From an uncultured Oscillospiraceae bacterium (lineage in GTDB: Bacteria > Bacillota > Clostridia > Oscillospirales > Acutalibacteraceae): 11,636 nucleotides of DNA. A program made the translations under genes and the position numbers. Shown in pieces: positions 1-6,067 of the stretch. Location of the stretch: positions 1 through 11,636 of the forward strand of contig URDW01000062.1 of NCBI GenBank assembly GCA_900546735.1. Direction: 5' to 3'. The notes under the pieces were generated by a model. That model did no database searches. It was not told where the DNA came from and saw nothing but the letters and a program-made list of their open reading frames with translations. Numbering within the stretch: the stretch's first letter is position 1; each line of letters opens with the position of its first letter.

Positions 1-224
1 GCCGTCCACTGCATGGCGCCGGCCTGTGTCACTACGCCGACCGAGCCGTCCAGCTGCGCCATGATCTGGCGGCGGCGCACCCCCATTTTGGCCATAAAGT
101 ACTGGTCCGCCGCGTTCCAGGGCGACACACTGCAGTCGCGCGCATATTCCAGCACATGCAGGCAGCCGAGACTGGCCGTGATTTTTCTTTCTTCATTTTC
201 CAGATTTGCAATTTGTATAGACAT
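1..224 (-). CDS. AIM24-family protein, N-terminal part (runs off left edge)
   Basis: About 74 codons are visible, from an ATG at 224 to the window edge with no stop. The start is set by a GGAGG site 7 bases upstream. The peptide begins MSIQIANLENEER, continues with HVLEYARDCSVSPWNAADQY and KMGVRRRQIMAQLDGS, and reaches QAGAMQW. The order 'EY.RD.SV.P.NA...YF..KM..R.RQ' followed by 'QAGAMQW' is what I recall of the N-terminus of bacterial AIM24 (DUF124) proteins, which fold as a beta-rich, TRAP-like domain. The molecular function of bacterial AIM24 proteins is not settled; the name comes from a yeast mitochondrial protein. The gene has its own promoter and a long gene-free upstream region. The rest of the protein, normally over 200 residues, is outside the window. 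Family assignment is from motif memory, not a search. Confidence 0.72.
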   Translation of the reverse strand, partial: MSIQIANLENEERKITASLGCLHVLEYARDCSVSPWNAADQYFMAKMGVRRRQIMAQLDGSVGVVTQAGAMQWT

Positions 225-260
225 AAAATTTCCTCCGTTTCGCGACAATGCCGCAACTCT

Positions 261-289
261 ATTATACAGAATCACCTGTGGCCACGCAA
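261..289 (-). promoter_or_regulatory. Probable sigma-A promoter of the AIM24-family gene
   Basis: On the minus strand TATAAT (266-261) is preceded by a G and by a TTGCGT -35-like hexamer (289-284) at exactly 17 bases. Only the first three bases of the -35 match consensus. Transcription would start near 254, giving a leader of about 30 bases that carries the GGAGG site. It is the only good -10 box upstream of this gene. Confidence 0.6.
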
Positions 290-379
290 GCGCATAGCGG
301 TATTTCCAAAAAAGTGCAGCGGATTTCAAAAACCACCCACGCCTGCAAAAACGGATACGGTGAAAAAGCGCAGCCTCGC

Positions 380-401
380 TTTAGGTTATATGTTACCTAA
401 A
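380..401. promoter_or_regulatory. Palindrome TTTAGGT-N8-ACCTAAA (possible operator)
   Basis: Perfect 7-base inverted arms (380-386 and 395-401) are separated by 8 bases. The left half extends to TTAGGTTA, and each half resembles the half-site of DtxR/IdeR-type metal-regulator boxes (TTAGGTTAG-CTAACCTAA). The spacing is one base longer and the right half is shifted by one base. It lies about 90 bases upstream of the AIM24 -35 box. Operator function is inference. Confidence 0.3.
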
Positions 402-427
402 ATCATCGTATTTTGTAAATCTGTGCG

Positions 428-461
428 CTTTACATTTGTAAAGGTAATCAGCTTTACAATT
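428..461. promoter_or_regulatory. Clustered CTTTACA/TGTAAAG palindromes
   Basis: CTTTACATTTGTAAAG (428-443) is a palindrome of two 7-base arms around TT. Its right arm is shared with a second palindrome, TTGTAAAG (436-443) and CTTTACAA (452-459), with an 8-base spacer. The core TACATTTGTA fits the TACA-NN-TGTA pattern known for CopY/BlaI-type repressors. A near-copy of 434-461 occurs at 641-667. No regulator gene of that class is in the window. Confidence 0.35.
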
Positions 462-471
462 TGTGCGTTTT

Positions 472-503
472 AAAAATGCGCAGTCCGAAATCGGGCTTGC
501 GCA
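472..503 (-). terminator. Possible second terminator or attenuator hairpin
   Basis: On the minus strand TGCGCA (503-498) pairs with TGCGCA (482-477), with an inner CCGA/TCGG pair, and is followed by TTTTT (476-472). It is interrupted by unpaired bases, so weaker than the hairpin at 597-630. It could be a back-up terminator for the deacylase transcript or the 3' end of a short RNA. Confidence 0.35.
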
Positions 504-596
504 GCAAAGCGTTATTCAAAAACAAGTGTAAAACAAGGCAAATATACAGCCAAAACAGCACAAACAGTCAAAAAGCCTGCGCTGCATTCGGCCGGC

Positions 597-630
597 AAAA
601 AAATCAGCCCGCACAAAAAACCGTGCGAGC
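597..630 (-). terminator. Rho-independent terminator of the deacylase gene
   Basis: On the minus strand GCTCGCAC (630-623) pairs with GTGCGGGC (614-607) over 8 base pairs including one G-U, with an 8-base loop. TGA and then seven T follow (603-597). It lies about 60 bases past the stop at 690. Confidence 0.7.
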
Positions 631-640
631 GTTTCAGATG

Positions 641-667
641 ATTTGTAAAGTAATCGACTTTACGATT
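641..667. repeat. Second copy of the GTAAAG..CTTTAC palindromic repeat
   Basis: This 27-base stretch matches 434-461 at all but about four positions, including a one-base deletion. Both share ATTTGTAAAG, TAATC, CTTTAC and ATT in order. Each copy is itself an inverted repeat (GTAAAG and CTTTAC, 7-8 base spacer). The two copies are in direct orientation, 207 bases apart, and this one lies between the deacylase stop codon and its terminator. Confidence 0.45.
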
Positions 668-689
668 CGGCGTGGTTTCCTTGTCATCT

Positions 690-1235
690 TCATGCGGGCG
701 GCGCGCCGTTTTGGGGTGCGGCCGGCAGGCATTCATGCAGCGGCGGCAGAAAACAGACGCGGTGGCCGGCATTTTGCAGGACCGACGCCAGGTCGTTTGT
801 CGCCAGGCAGAGCGTTGCGCCGTTGTCGTTTGGGTGCACGGCAATGCTTTGCCCGGCAAACGAAGCATCCAGATAAACCGCAACGCGCCCGCCGGCATCA
901 TTCAGCACGCCGAGCGGTGTGACCGCGCCCTTTTCCAGGTGCAAAAGGGTGAAAAGGTCGTCTTCCGTGGCAAAGCGCAGCCGCTTTTCCCCCACGGCCG
1001 CCGCCAGCGCTTTTAAGTCTGCCCGGCCGTGGGCGCGAAGAGAAAACAGGAAATAGGCTGTTTTCTTTTCACTGCACATAAACAGATTTTTCGCGACCGA
1101 CCGGGCAAAGGGGAGCGCCAGCGCGTCGCCCTGGGCCGAAGTGTAAACGCGCGGGTGTTCCACCAGCGTGTAGGCGATGCCATGTGCGTCAAGCAGGGCG
1201 CAGATGGCACGGCGGTCGTAGATTTTTGGCTCCAT
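690..1235 (-). CDS. Prolyl-tRNA editing-type (YbaK/ProX) deacylase
   Basis: A 181-residue protein of the YbaK/EbsC fold. Free-standing members hydrolyse mischarged aminoacyl-tRNA in trans, typically Ala-tRNA(Pro) or Cys-tRNA(Pro), in the cytoplasm. Visible marks are EHPRVYTSAQ (26-35), RSVAKNLF with a conserved lysine near 49, KALAAAVGEKRLRFAT (75-90), GAVTPLGVL (102-110) and AVHPNDN (132-138). These match the 'KNLF / G.V(S/T)P.G / HPN' pattern of the Clostridial PrdX/ProX group, and the length is usual for it. The ATG at 1235 is chosen because an AAAGGATGG site lies about 10 bases upstream; the in-frame extension to 1307 would be made from leader hairpin sequence. The gene appears monocistronic. 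Substrate specificity cannot be read from sequence alone. Confidence 0.85.
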   Translation of the reverse strand: MEPKIYDRRAICALLDAHGIAYTLVEHPRVYTSAQGDALALPFARSVAKNLFMCSEKKTAYFLFSLRAHGRADLKALAAAVGEKRLRFATEDDLFTLLHLEKGAVTPLGVLNDAGGRVAVYLDASFAGQSIAVHPNDNGATLCLATNDLASVLQNAGHRVCFLPPLHECLPAAPQNGAPPA

Positions 1236-1250
1236 TTTCTTACCATCCTT

Positions 1251-1286
1251 TTTGCCTGCGCAGATTCCTGCAGGCGAGCATTGCTC
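1251..1286 (-). other. Two adjacent leader hairpins upstream of the deacylase
   Basis: On the minus strand GCGAGC pairs with GCTCGC (1286-1272, ATT-type turn), followed by GCCTGC pairing with GCAGGC around a 10-base loop (about 1275-1254). The second hairpin ends directly before the AAAAAGGATGG ribosome site. This could influence translation start, but no known riboswitch or T-box consensus is visible. I could not identify a strong promoter further upstream. Confidence 0.35.
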
Positions 1287-1362
1287 GCTTATCCGCAGAG
1301 CAGACATGTTATATATGAAAAATAATACAAGACCTTTCTAAAGAGAAAGCAGAGCGTCGTAT

Positions 1363-1397
1363 AAACAAAGCCTCCCTGAATGGAAGGCTGTTTGTTT
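1363..1397 (-). terminator. Hairpin terminator closing the ddl-to-reductase operon (probably bidirectional)
   Basis: AAACAAAGCCTCCC and GGAAGGCTGTTTGTTT form a long stem with one mismatch and one bulge around TGAAT. Both ends are T-rich on their respective strands, so it could end transcription both ways. It lies some 320 bases beyond the reductase stop, so the repeat array at 1424-1713 is transcribed as part of the 3' untranslated region if no earlier terminator exists. Confidence 0.65.
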
Positions 1398-1423
1398 TAT
1401 TCATATTCAAATCTGCGGCAACG

Positions 1424-1713
1424 ATGCCGGGAGCAAGCCGCCGCGAGATCATTGCGCTTTGCCATGCACGCTTGCGCCAAAACAGGCCGCTTCCCTTTAT
1501 AAATACTGACTACCGGGCCAACTGCAGTTTCGGTTTTCCAAAGCATCCCTTGCACCAAAACGAGCCGCTGCCCTTTACGAGCATTTACTACCGGGCAAGC
1601 CGCTGCGAAATCATTGCGCTTTGCCATGCACGCCTGCACCAAAACGAGCCGTTCCCCTTTACAAGCATTTACTACCGGGCAGGCCGCCGCTGTTTATGAG
1701 GCAGCCCTGCGAT
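1424..1713. repeat. Degenerate 78-84 base repeat array after the reductase stop
   Basis: Units read on the plus strand are marked by TTTACTACCGGGCAAGCCGC or variants. They start at about 1424 (partial), 1505 (78 bases), 1583 (84 bases) and 1667 (partial, ending at the reductase stop). Shared blocks are CTACCGGGC, an A/G-AGCCGC block, GCATCC- or TGCACC-type sequence, CAAAACGAGCCG and TTCCCCTTTA. The units at 1424 and 1583 share a middle part (TCATTGCGCTTTGCCATGC); the one at 1505 has a different middle closer to the array at 10061-10460. The unit next to the gene ends CCCTGCGATTTAAAAATCG, where the other array has CCTGCGACTAAAAAGCCG, so the stop codon falls inside the repeat motif. I do not recognise this as a named family. 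Confidence 0.8.
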
Positions 1714-2526
1714 TTAAAAATCGAAGTTGTCGGGGTCGCCGTGCATGTCGTTTTTGTCCATCCAGTCGAGCAGCGCCATTTCGTCGTCCGTAAGGGAGAA
1801 GTCGAAAATGTCGGCATTTTCCGCCATACGTTCAGGGTTGACCGTTTTCGGGATGGTGACCACGCCGTGCTGGTAGTCCCAGCGCAGAATGACCTGTGCC
1901 GGCGACTTTTTGTGGCGCTCGGCGATTTCACGGATGCGCTCGTCGTCAAAATAGCGGCCGCGTGCCAGCGGGCTCCAGGCAACGGGCACCATGGAACGGC
2001 TGCGGCAGTAGCCGCGCAGCGCCGGGCGGGCGCAGGCCGGGTGGCACTCGAACTGGTCGACCATCGGGGTCACGCCGCCGAGCAGGAAAATATCCTCCAG
2101 ATGGTGCGCCAAAAAGTTGCTTACGCCGATGGCGCGCACCTTGCCGCTGTCGTAAAACGACTGCATGTATTTCCAGGTTTCGGTATACTTGCCGGGCACC
2201 GGCCAGTGCACCAGGTAAAGGTCGATGTAGCCAAGGTCGAGATTTTGCAGGCTTTTTTCAAACGCGGCCTGCTGGGCGCCGGCGCGCTGGTCGTCGTTCC
2301 ACAGCTTGGTGGTGACAAAAATCTCCTCGCGGGGAATGCCGCTGTCGCGCACGGCGCGGCCGACATCGGCCTCATTGCCGTAAAACGCGGCCGTGTCGAT
2401 CATGCGGTAGCCAAGCTCCAGCGCACGGCGCACCGCGTCGTACGTTTGCTCGCCGGATTTATAGACGCCAAGCCCGATCACGGGCATTTCCACGCCGTTT
2501 GAAAGCGTGACCGTTTCAATTTTCAT
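1714..2526 (-). CDS. Aldo/keto reductase
   Basis: A 270-residue cytoplasmic NAD(P)H-dependent oxidoreductase of the AKR superfamily (2,5-diketo-gluconate reductase-like group), expected to reduce aldehydes or ketones to alcohols. The catalytic tetrad is visible as D44, Y49, K74 and H107, in RMIDTAAFYGNE, VTTKLWNDD and DLYLVHWP. Later motifs are GVSNF, VDQFECHP, AWSPLARG and VTIPKTVNPERMAEN, the last being the cofactor phosphate-binding region. Length is normal. The start codon overlaps the end of the radical SAM gene by 11 bases, and the AAGGAGAAGAAGG ribosome site lies inside that gene, implying translational coupling. It is the last gene of the operon; the true substrate is unknown. Its TAA stop coincides with the edge of the repeat array. 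Confidence 0.92.
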   Translation of the reverse strand: MKIETVTLSNGVEMPVIGLGVYKSGEQTYDAVRRALELGYRMIDTAAFYGNEADVGRAVRDSGIPREEIFVTTKLWNDDQRAGAQQAAFEKSLQNLDLGYIDLYLVHWPVPGKYTETWKYMQSFYDSGKVRAIGVSNFLAHHLEDIFLLGGVTPMVDQFECHPACARPALRGYCRSRSMVPVAWSPLARGRYFDDERIREIAERHKKSPAQVILRWDYQHGVVTIPKTVNPERMAENADIFDFSLTDDEMALLDWMDKNDMHGDPDNFDF

Positions 2527-3925
2527 CCTTCTTCTCCTTTACCATGTCCCTGTAATACTGGGTCTTGGGTTTAAAGCGCGCCTTTTCCTCCCAGATACGC
2601 TTGGCCGTAGGCGCCCAGGCCGCGGCATAATCGTCGCACTTGGCGCAGAGCGCATCGACCGGCTCCGGCTGCAAAAGGTTGGTGGAGCGGGCGTTCGTTT
2701 CGTGCACAATGTCGCGCAGCGCCTGCGGATTTTCCAGCATCGGGCAGGGGCGCAGCATGTTGTCGTTAAAAGGCTGCCCCATGAAATAGCGCTTGAAAAG
2801 CGGCGACTGCAGCGCCTCGAGCACCGAGGTGTTTTTGATGTTGCGGTCGGAATAATGGATAAAGACGCAGGGCTCGATGTCGCCCTCGGAATTGACGTGG
2901 AAGTAGTTGCGCCCGCCGGCGATGCAGCCGCCGACGTACTCGGCATCGTTCTGGAAATCCACGGTAAAGAGCGGTTTGCCGGTGTACTTGTCACGTTTAG
3001 CGCGGATCTGGCGGTAAACGTGTTCGCGCTGCTTCGGTGTGAGCAGCAGCGACTTGTCGGCGTCGGAGCCGACCGGCATGTAGTGGAAATACCAGGCGAA
3101 TTTTACGCCCGCTTCGATCATTTTGTCGTAAAACGCATCGCTGGTGACGGCCTCGTAATTCTGCGAAGTGTAGCAGACCGAAATGCCGAACAGGCACTTG
3201 TTGCGGCGCAGCGTGGCCATGGCCTGCAGCACCTTGCCGTAAACGCCGTCGCCGCGGCGCGCGTCGTTCGTCTCTTCGCTGCCCTCAATGCTCAGGGCAA
3301 GCGTCAGGTTTTTGCAGGCGAGCATTTCCCTGCAAAACGCGTCGTCCACCAGCGTGCCGTTCGTAAAGGCCAGGAAAATGCAGTCCGGGTTTTCACGGCA
3401 GAGGGTGAGCACCTCTTTCTTTTTCACAAGCGGTTCGCCGCCCGTGAACATAAAGAAGTGGGTGCCGAGCGCCTTGGCCTCTTTGATCAGGCGGCGCATA
3501 TCGTCAAGCGCCAGGTTGGACTTGTGGCCGTACTCCGCCGCCCAGCAGCCCTTGCAGCGCAGATTGCAGGCCGAAGTCGGGTCCATCAAAATGACCCAGG
3601 GGATGTTGCACTGGTAGACCTCGCGGTTTTTGCGCAGGGTCTTGGTGCCCACATAGCCGCAGTCCACGGCAAAGGTCAACACCATTTGACGCAGAAACTC
3701 CCCGTCGATCTGGTCAAGCAGGTCAAAAAGATAGCGGTGCCAGATGTTTTTTTCGTTGTTCACGACGTCGAGCGGGAACGTAAACGTGGACTCGGTAAAC
3801 ATGCTGCCGGCAAACTTTTTGGCAAAGCGCAGGGCACGCGGGATGTTCTTTTTCGGGTCTTTATACGCGTAATAGAGCAGCTTTTTGCCGATGCCGCGCA
3901 GCACTGACAATTCAAATTGATTCAC
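2516..3925 (-). CDS. Radical SAM protein with SPASM-like C-terminal cysteines
   Basis: A 469-residue protein with the radical SAM cluster motif CNLRCKGC (C120, C124, C127), which binds a 4Fe-4S cluster and S-adenosylmethionine. FTGGEPL (160-166), AFTNGTLV and LALSIEG follow as in the TIM-barrel core. Extra cysteines at 334, 353, 394, 427 and 430 (GGCIAGGRN, EPCVFIHYSD, RPCPMLENP, LCAKC) suggest an additional iron-sulfur cluster like SPASM/Twitch domains. About 105 residues precede the core. The start is GTG at 3925, chosen for the AGGGGA site 5 bases upstream and the 19-base distance from the argS stop. No precursor peptide gene is visible next to it. The reaction is unknown; close coupling to the reductase suggests a related role but does not prove it. 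Confidence 0.85.
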   Translation of the reverse strand: MNQFELSVLRGIGKKLLYYAYKDPKKNIPRALRFAKKFAGSMFTESTFTFPLDVVNNEKNIWHRYLFDLLDQIDGEFLRQMVLTFAVDCGYVGTKTLRKNREVYQCNIPWVILMDPTSACNLRCKGCWAAEYGHKSNLALDDMRRLIKEAKALGTHFFMFTGGEPLVKKKEVLTLCRENPDCIFLAFTNGTLVDDAFCREMLACKNLTLALSIEGSEETNDARRGDGVYGKVLQAMATLRRNKCLFGISVCYTSQNYEAVTSDAFYDKMIEAGVKFAWYFHYMPVGSDADKSLLLTPKQREHVYRQIRAKRDKYTGKPLFTVDFQNDAEYVGGCIAGGRNYFHVNSEGDIEPCVFIHYSDRNIKNTSVLEALQSPLFKRYFMGQPFNDNMLRPCPMLENPQALRDIVHETNARSTNLLQPEPVDALCAKCDDYAAAWAPTAKRIWEEKARFKPKTQYYRDMVKEKKDEN

Positions 3926-3944
3926 AAAAATCCCCTTTCCTGCG

Positions 3945-5630
3945 TCACATCTGCTGCGGCGCAGTGATCTTTAAAGCCGCCAGCACGTTTTCGATCACCC
4001 GGTTGACGGCACGGCACAGATCGAGCCGGGCGGCCGTCAGGGCAGGATCGTCGTCCAGTACGCGCTGGGCATTGTAAAACTTATGGAACAGGGTGGCCAC
4101 TTCCACCACATAGCGGGTGATGCGGGCCGGGTCATAAGCGTCGGCCGCGGCAATATACTCGCCGGGCAGGCGCGCCAGGTGATGGATCAGCTCGCGCTCC
4201 TCGGCAGAGGTCAGGCGCATGCGCTCCTCGGCCGTGGCCGCGCGCAGCGAAACGCCGTTTTCCTGCGCTTTTTTCAGGATGGAGCAGATGCGCGCATGCG
4301 CGTACTGCACATAGTAGACCGGGTTCTCGTTCGTCTTTTCCGCCGCCAGGTCCAGGTCAAAATCAAAGTGCGCGTTCGGTTCGCGCAGGTTGAAGAAGAA
4401 GCGCGCCGCGTCGATCGGCACCTCCTCCAGCAGGGTGTTCAGCGTGATGGCCTTGCCCGAGCGCTTGGAAAGCTTGATGGTTTCGCCGCCGCGCACCAGG
4501 CGCACCATCTGCATGATCACGGCGTGCAGGCGGTCGGCATCGAGCCCGAGCGCCGTCAGCGCCGCGCGCATGCGCGGCACATAGCCGTGGTGGTCGGCGC
4601 CGAGCACATCTATGGCCAGGTCGTAGCCGCGCGTCACCAGCTTGTTGTAGTGGTAGGCGATGTCGGGCACGATGTAGGTGGGCACGCCGTTTGCGCGCAC
4701 CAGCACGATGTCTTTATCGTTGCCGAATTCGCTGGCTTTAAACCAGAGCGCGCCGTCTTTTTCATAGGTCACGCCGCGTTCTTTGAGCGCGTCGATCACC
4801 CGCTGCACCGAACCGTCGGCGTGCAGCGTGCTCTCTTTGAACCAGTTGTCGTAACGGATGCGGTACTCGGCCAGGTCGTGCTCCAGCCCGGCGATGTTCT
4901 TCGGCAGGGCGAAGTCCACAAGCGCCTTGCGGCGCACCTCGGACGAAGCGTCCACATAGCACTCGCCGTAGCGGGCCGCAAAATTTTTCGCGTGTTCGGT
5001 GATGTCGGCGCCGTGGTAAGCGTCCTCCGGCATCTCCACGCCGTCGCGGTAAAGCTGCAGGTAGCGCACCTCCAGCGACAGGGCGAATTTGTTGATCTGG
5101 TTGCCGGCGTCGTTCACATAGAACTCGCGCGACACCTCGTAGCCGGCCTGCTCCAGCACCGCGGCCAGGCAGTCGCCGATGGCGCCGCCGCGCGCGTTGC
5201 CGATGTGCATCGGCCCGGTGGGGTTGGCCGAAACGAATTCCACCAGCACCTTTTTGCCGGCGCCGTAGTCCGAGCGGCCGTACTTTTCGCCCTCGTCGAG
5301 CACGCCGGTCACGACTGCGGCGTAAAACGCCGGGCCGAGAAAGAAGTTCATGAACCCGGGGCCCGCCACCTCGCAGCGGTCAAAATAAGTGCCGGCAAGG
5401 TCGATGTGGGAAAGGACCGCCTCGGCGATCTGGCGCGGCGCTTTTTTGAACGCCCTGGCCGAGGCCATGGCCACATTGGACGAAAAATCGCCGTTTTGCC
5501 GGTTGGCCGGCACCTCGATGATGAAGCCCGGCACAGGCTCCTGCGGCAGGTCGCCGGCAGAAACCGCGCGGCCGAGCGCCTCCATGATTTTTTCACGCAG
5601 CTGCTGCTGCGCCGTTTTTACCATATCCAT
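3945..5630 (-). CDS. argS: Arginyl-tRNA synthetase
   Basis: A 561-residue class Ia synthetase that charges tRNA(Arg) with arginine using ATP. Visible parts are the N-terminal Add-1 type tRNA-binding region (about 1-115, with NGDFSSNVAM), the ATP-binding HIGH-type motif in SANPTGPMHIGNARG (HIGN 142-145), NDAGNQI (173-179), DVLGADHHGYVPRM (341-354), the KMSKS-type loop as KLSKR (386-390), and an anticodon-binding helical C-terminus from about 435 (NPVYYVQYAHARICSI). Length is normal. The ATG at 5630 lies two bases past the ywiB stop with GGAG about 8 bases upstream. The ywiB-argS pairing is known from Bacillus. The gene is inside an operon, so no T-box leader precedes it. Confidence 0.97.
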   Translation of the reverse strand: MDMVKTAQQQLREKIMEALGRAVSAGDLPQEPVPGFIIEVPANRQNGDFSSNVAMASARAFKKAPRQIAEAVLSHIDLAGTYFDRCEVAGPGFMNFFLGPAFYAAVVTGVLDEGEKYGRSDYGAGKKVLVEFVSANPTGPMHIGNARGGAIGDCLAAVLEQAGYEVSREFYVNDAGNQINKFALSLEVRYLQLYRDGVEMPEDAYHGADITEHAKNFAARYGECYVDASSEVRRKALVDFALPKNIAGLEHDLAEYRIRYDNWFKESTLHADGSVQRVIDALKERGVTYEKDGALWFKASEFGNDKDIVLVRANGVPTYIVPDIAYHYNKLVTRGYDLAIDVLGADHHGYVPRMRAALTALGLDADRLHAVIMQMVRLVRGGETIKLSKRSGKAITLNTLLEEVPIDAARFFFNLREPNAHFDFDLDLAAEKTNENPVYYVQYAHARICSILKKAQENGVSLRAATAEERMRLTSAEERELIHHLARLPGEYIAAADAYDPARITRYVVEVATLFHKFYNAQRVLDDDPALTAARLDLCRAVNRVIENVLAALKITAPQQM

Positions 5631-5632
5631 AA

Positions 5633-6067
5633 TCAGTTCTCCAAAACCGTGTATTTTAAATCGATCTCATTTTCAGAAGCGAGCAGCCCGTTCGTGTCCA
5701 GATCGTAGCGCAGAAACAGCCGCCCGCCGTTTTCGCCGCGCTCAAACAAGATCTCGCGGCCGGTAAAGCCGAACATCAGCTCGCCGAACGCCGTGGCAAA
5801 CGTGCACAAATGGCGCCGCTGCAGGCTGACGCGGTAGCAGCCCACCGACGGGCCCGAACGCCGGATCTGCACGCCGCCGTCCGGCAGCAGTTCGATCACG
5901 GTGCGCACGCCGGCGCCCGTCTCCTCGTCCTGCTCGCTGTACTCGATGAAAAACAGACCGTCGCGCTCGCCGATGCGGCCGCGCACGAACGTTTCGGCAC
6001 AGTCGCGCTCGCCGTCTACGCGCTGGGCGCTTTTCATTTCGATCATCACATCCTGCGTATGCGCCAT
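5633..6067 (-). CDS. ywiB: DUF1934 beta-barrel protein (YwiB family)
   Basis: A 144-residue protein of the DUF1934/YwiB family, a small lipocalin-like beta-barrel of unknown function found next to argS in many Firmicutes. Supporting sequence: MIEMKSAQ, GLFFIEYSEQDEE, TVIELLPDGGVQIRRSG, and near the end LFLRYDLDTNG followed by LASENEIDLKY, a typical closing strand of the family. Length is close to that of B. subtilis YwiB. Its ATG overlaps the ddl stop by one base (TGATG on the minus strand), so translation is probably coupled to ddl. An AGGGGA site lies within ddl about 11 bases upstream. Confidence 0.88.
   Translation of the reverse strand: MAHTQDVMIEMKSAQRVDGERDCAETFVRGRIGERDGLFFIEYSEQDEETGAGVRTVIELLPDGGVQIRRSGPSVGCYRVSLQRRHLCTFATAFGELMFGFTGREILFERGENGGRLFLRYDLDTNGLLASENEIDLKYTVLEN

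Larger units (their letters stand above)
225..689. other. Gene-free, AT-rich intergenic stretch with several palindromes
   Basis: I see no convincing gene here on either strand. Reading leftward it holds: a repeated palindrome (641-667), the deacylase terminator (597-630), a second hairpin with a T-run (472-503), a cluster of GTAAAG/CTTTAC palindromes (428-461, including a near-copy of 641-667), a palindrome with arms TTTAGGT and ACCTAAA (380-401), and the AIM24 promoter. Base composition is markedly lower in GC than the genes around it. An open frame on the plus strand (461-922) runs into the antisense of the deacylase gene and has no supporting start signal. Confidence 0.7.

Noticed and set aside
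461..922. Plus-strand open frame of 153 codons
   Set aside because: The second half is antisense to the deacylase gene, the first half runs through palindromes and a terminator, and no ribosome site is present.
1397..1642. Small protein gene inside the left repeat array
   Set aside because: The frame is made only of repeat units, lacks a ribosome site, and is explained by unit lengths divisible by three. Kept as a finding, not a gene.
2507..3907. Long plus-strand open frame opposite the radical SAM gene
   Set aside because: Mirror of a real gene with the CxxxCxxC motif; no recognisable domains and no start signal of its own.
5631..5700. T-box leader for argS
   Set aside because: argS begins two bases after ywiB inside an operon; there is no leader and no T-box motif.
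4083..5708. Long plus-strand open frame opposite argS
   Set aside because: It is antisense to an unmistakable argS with all class I motifs; its sequence is rich in H, R, V, A and G as expected for the mirror of a GC-rich gene, and it has no ribosome site.
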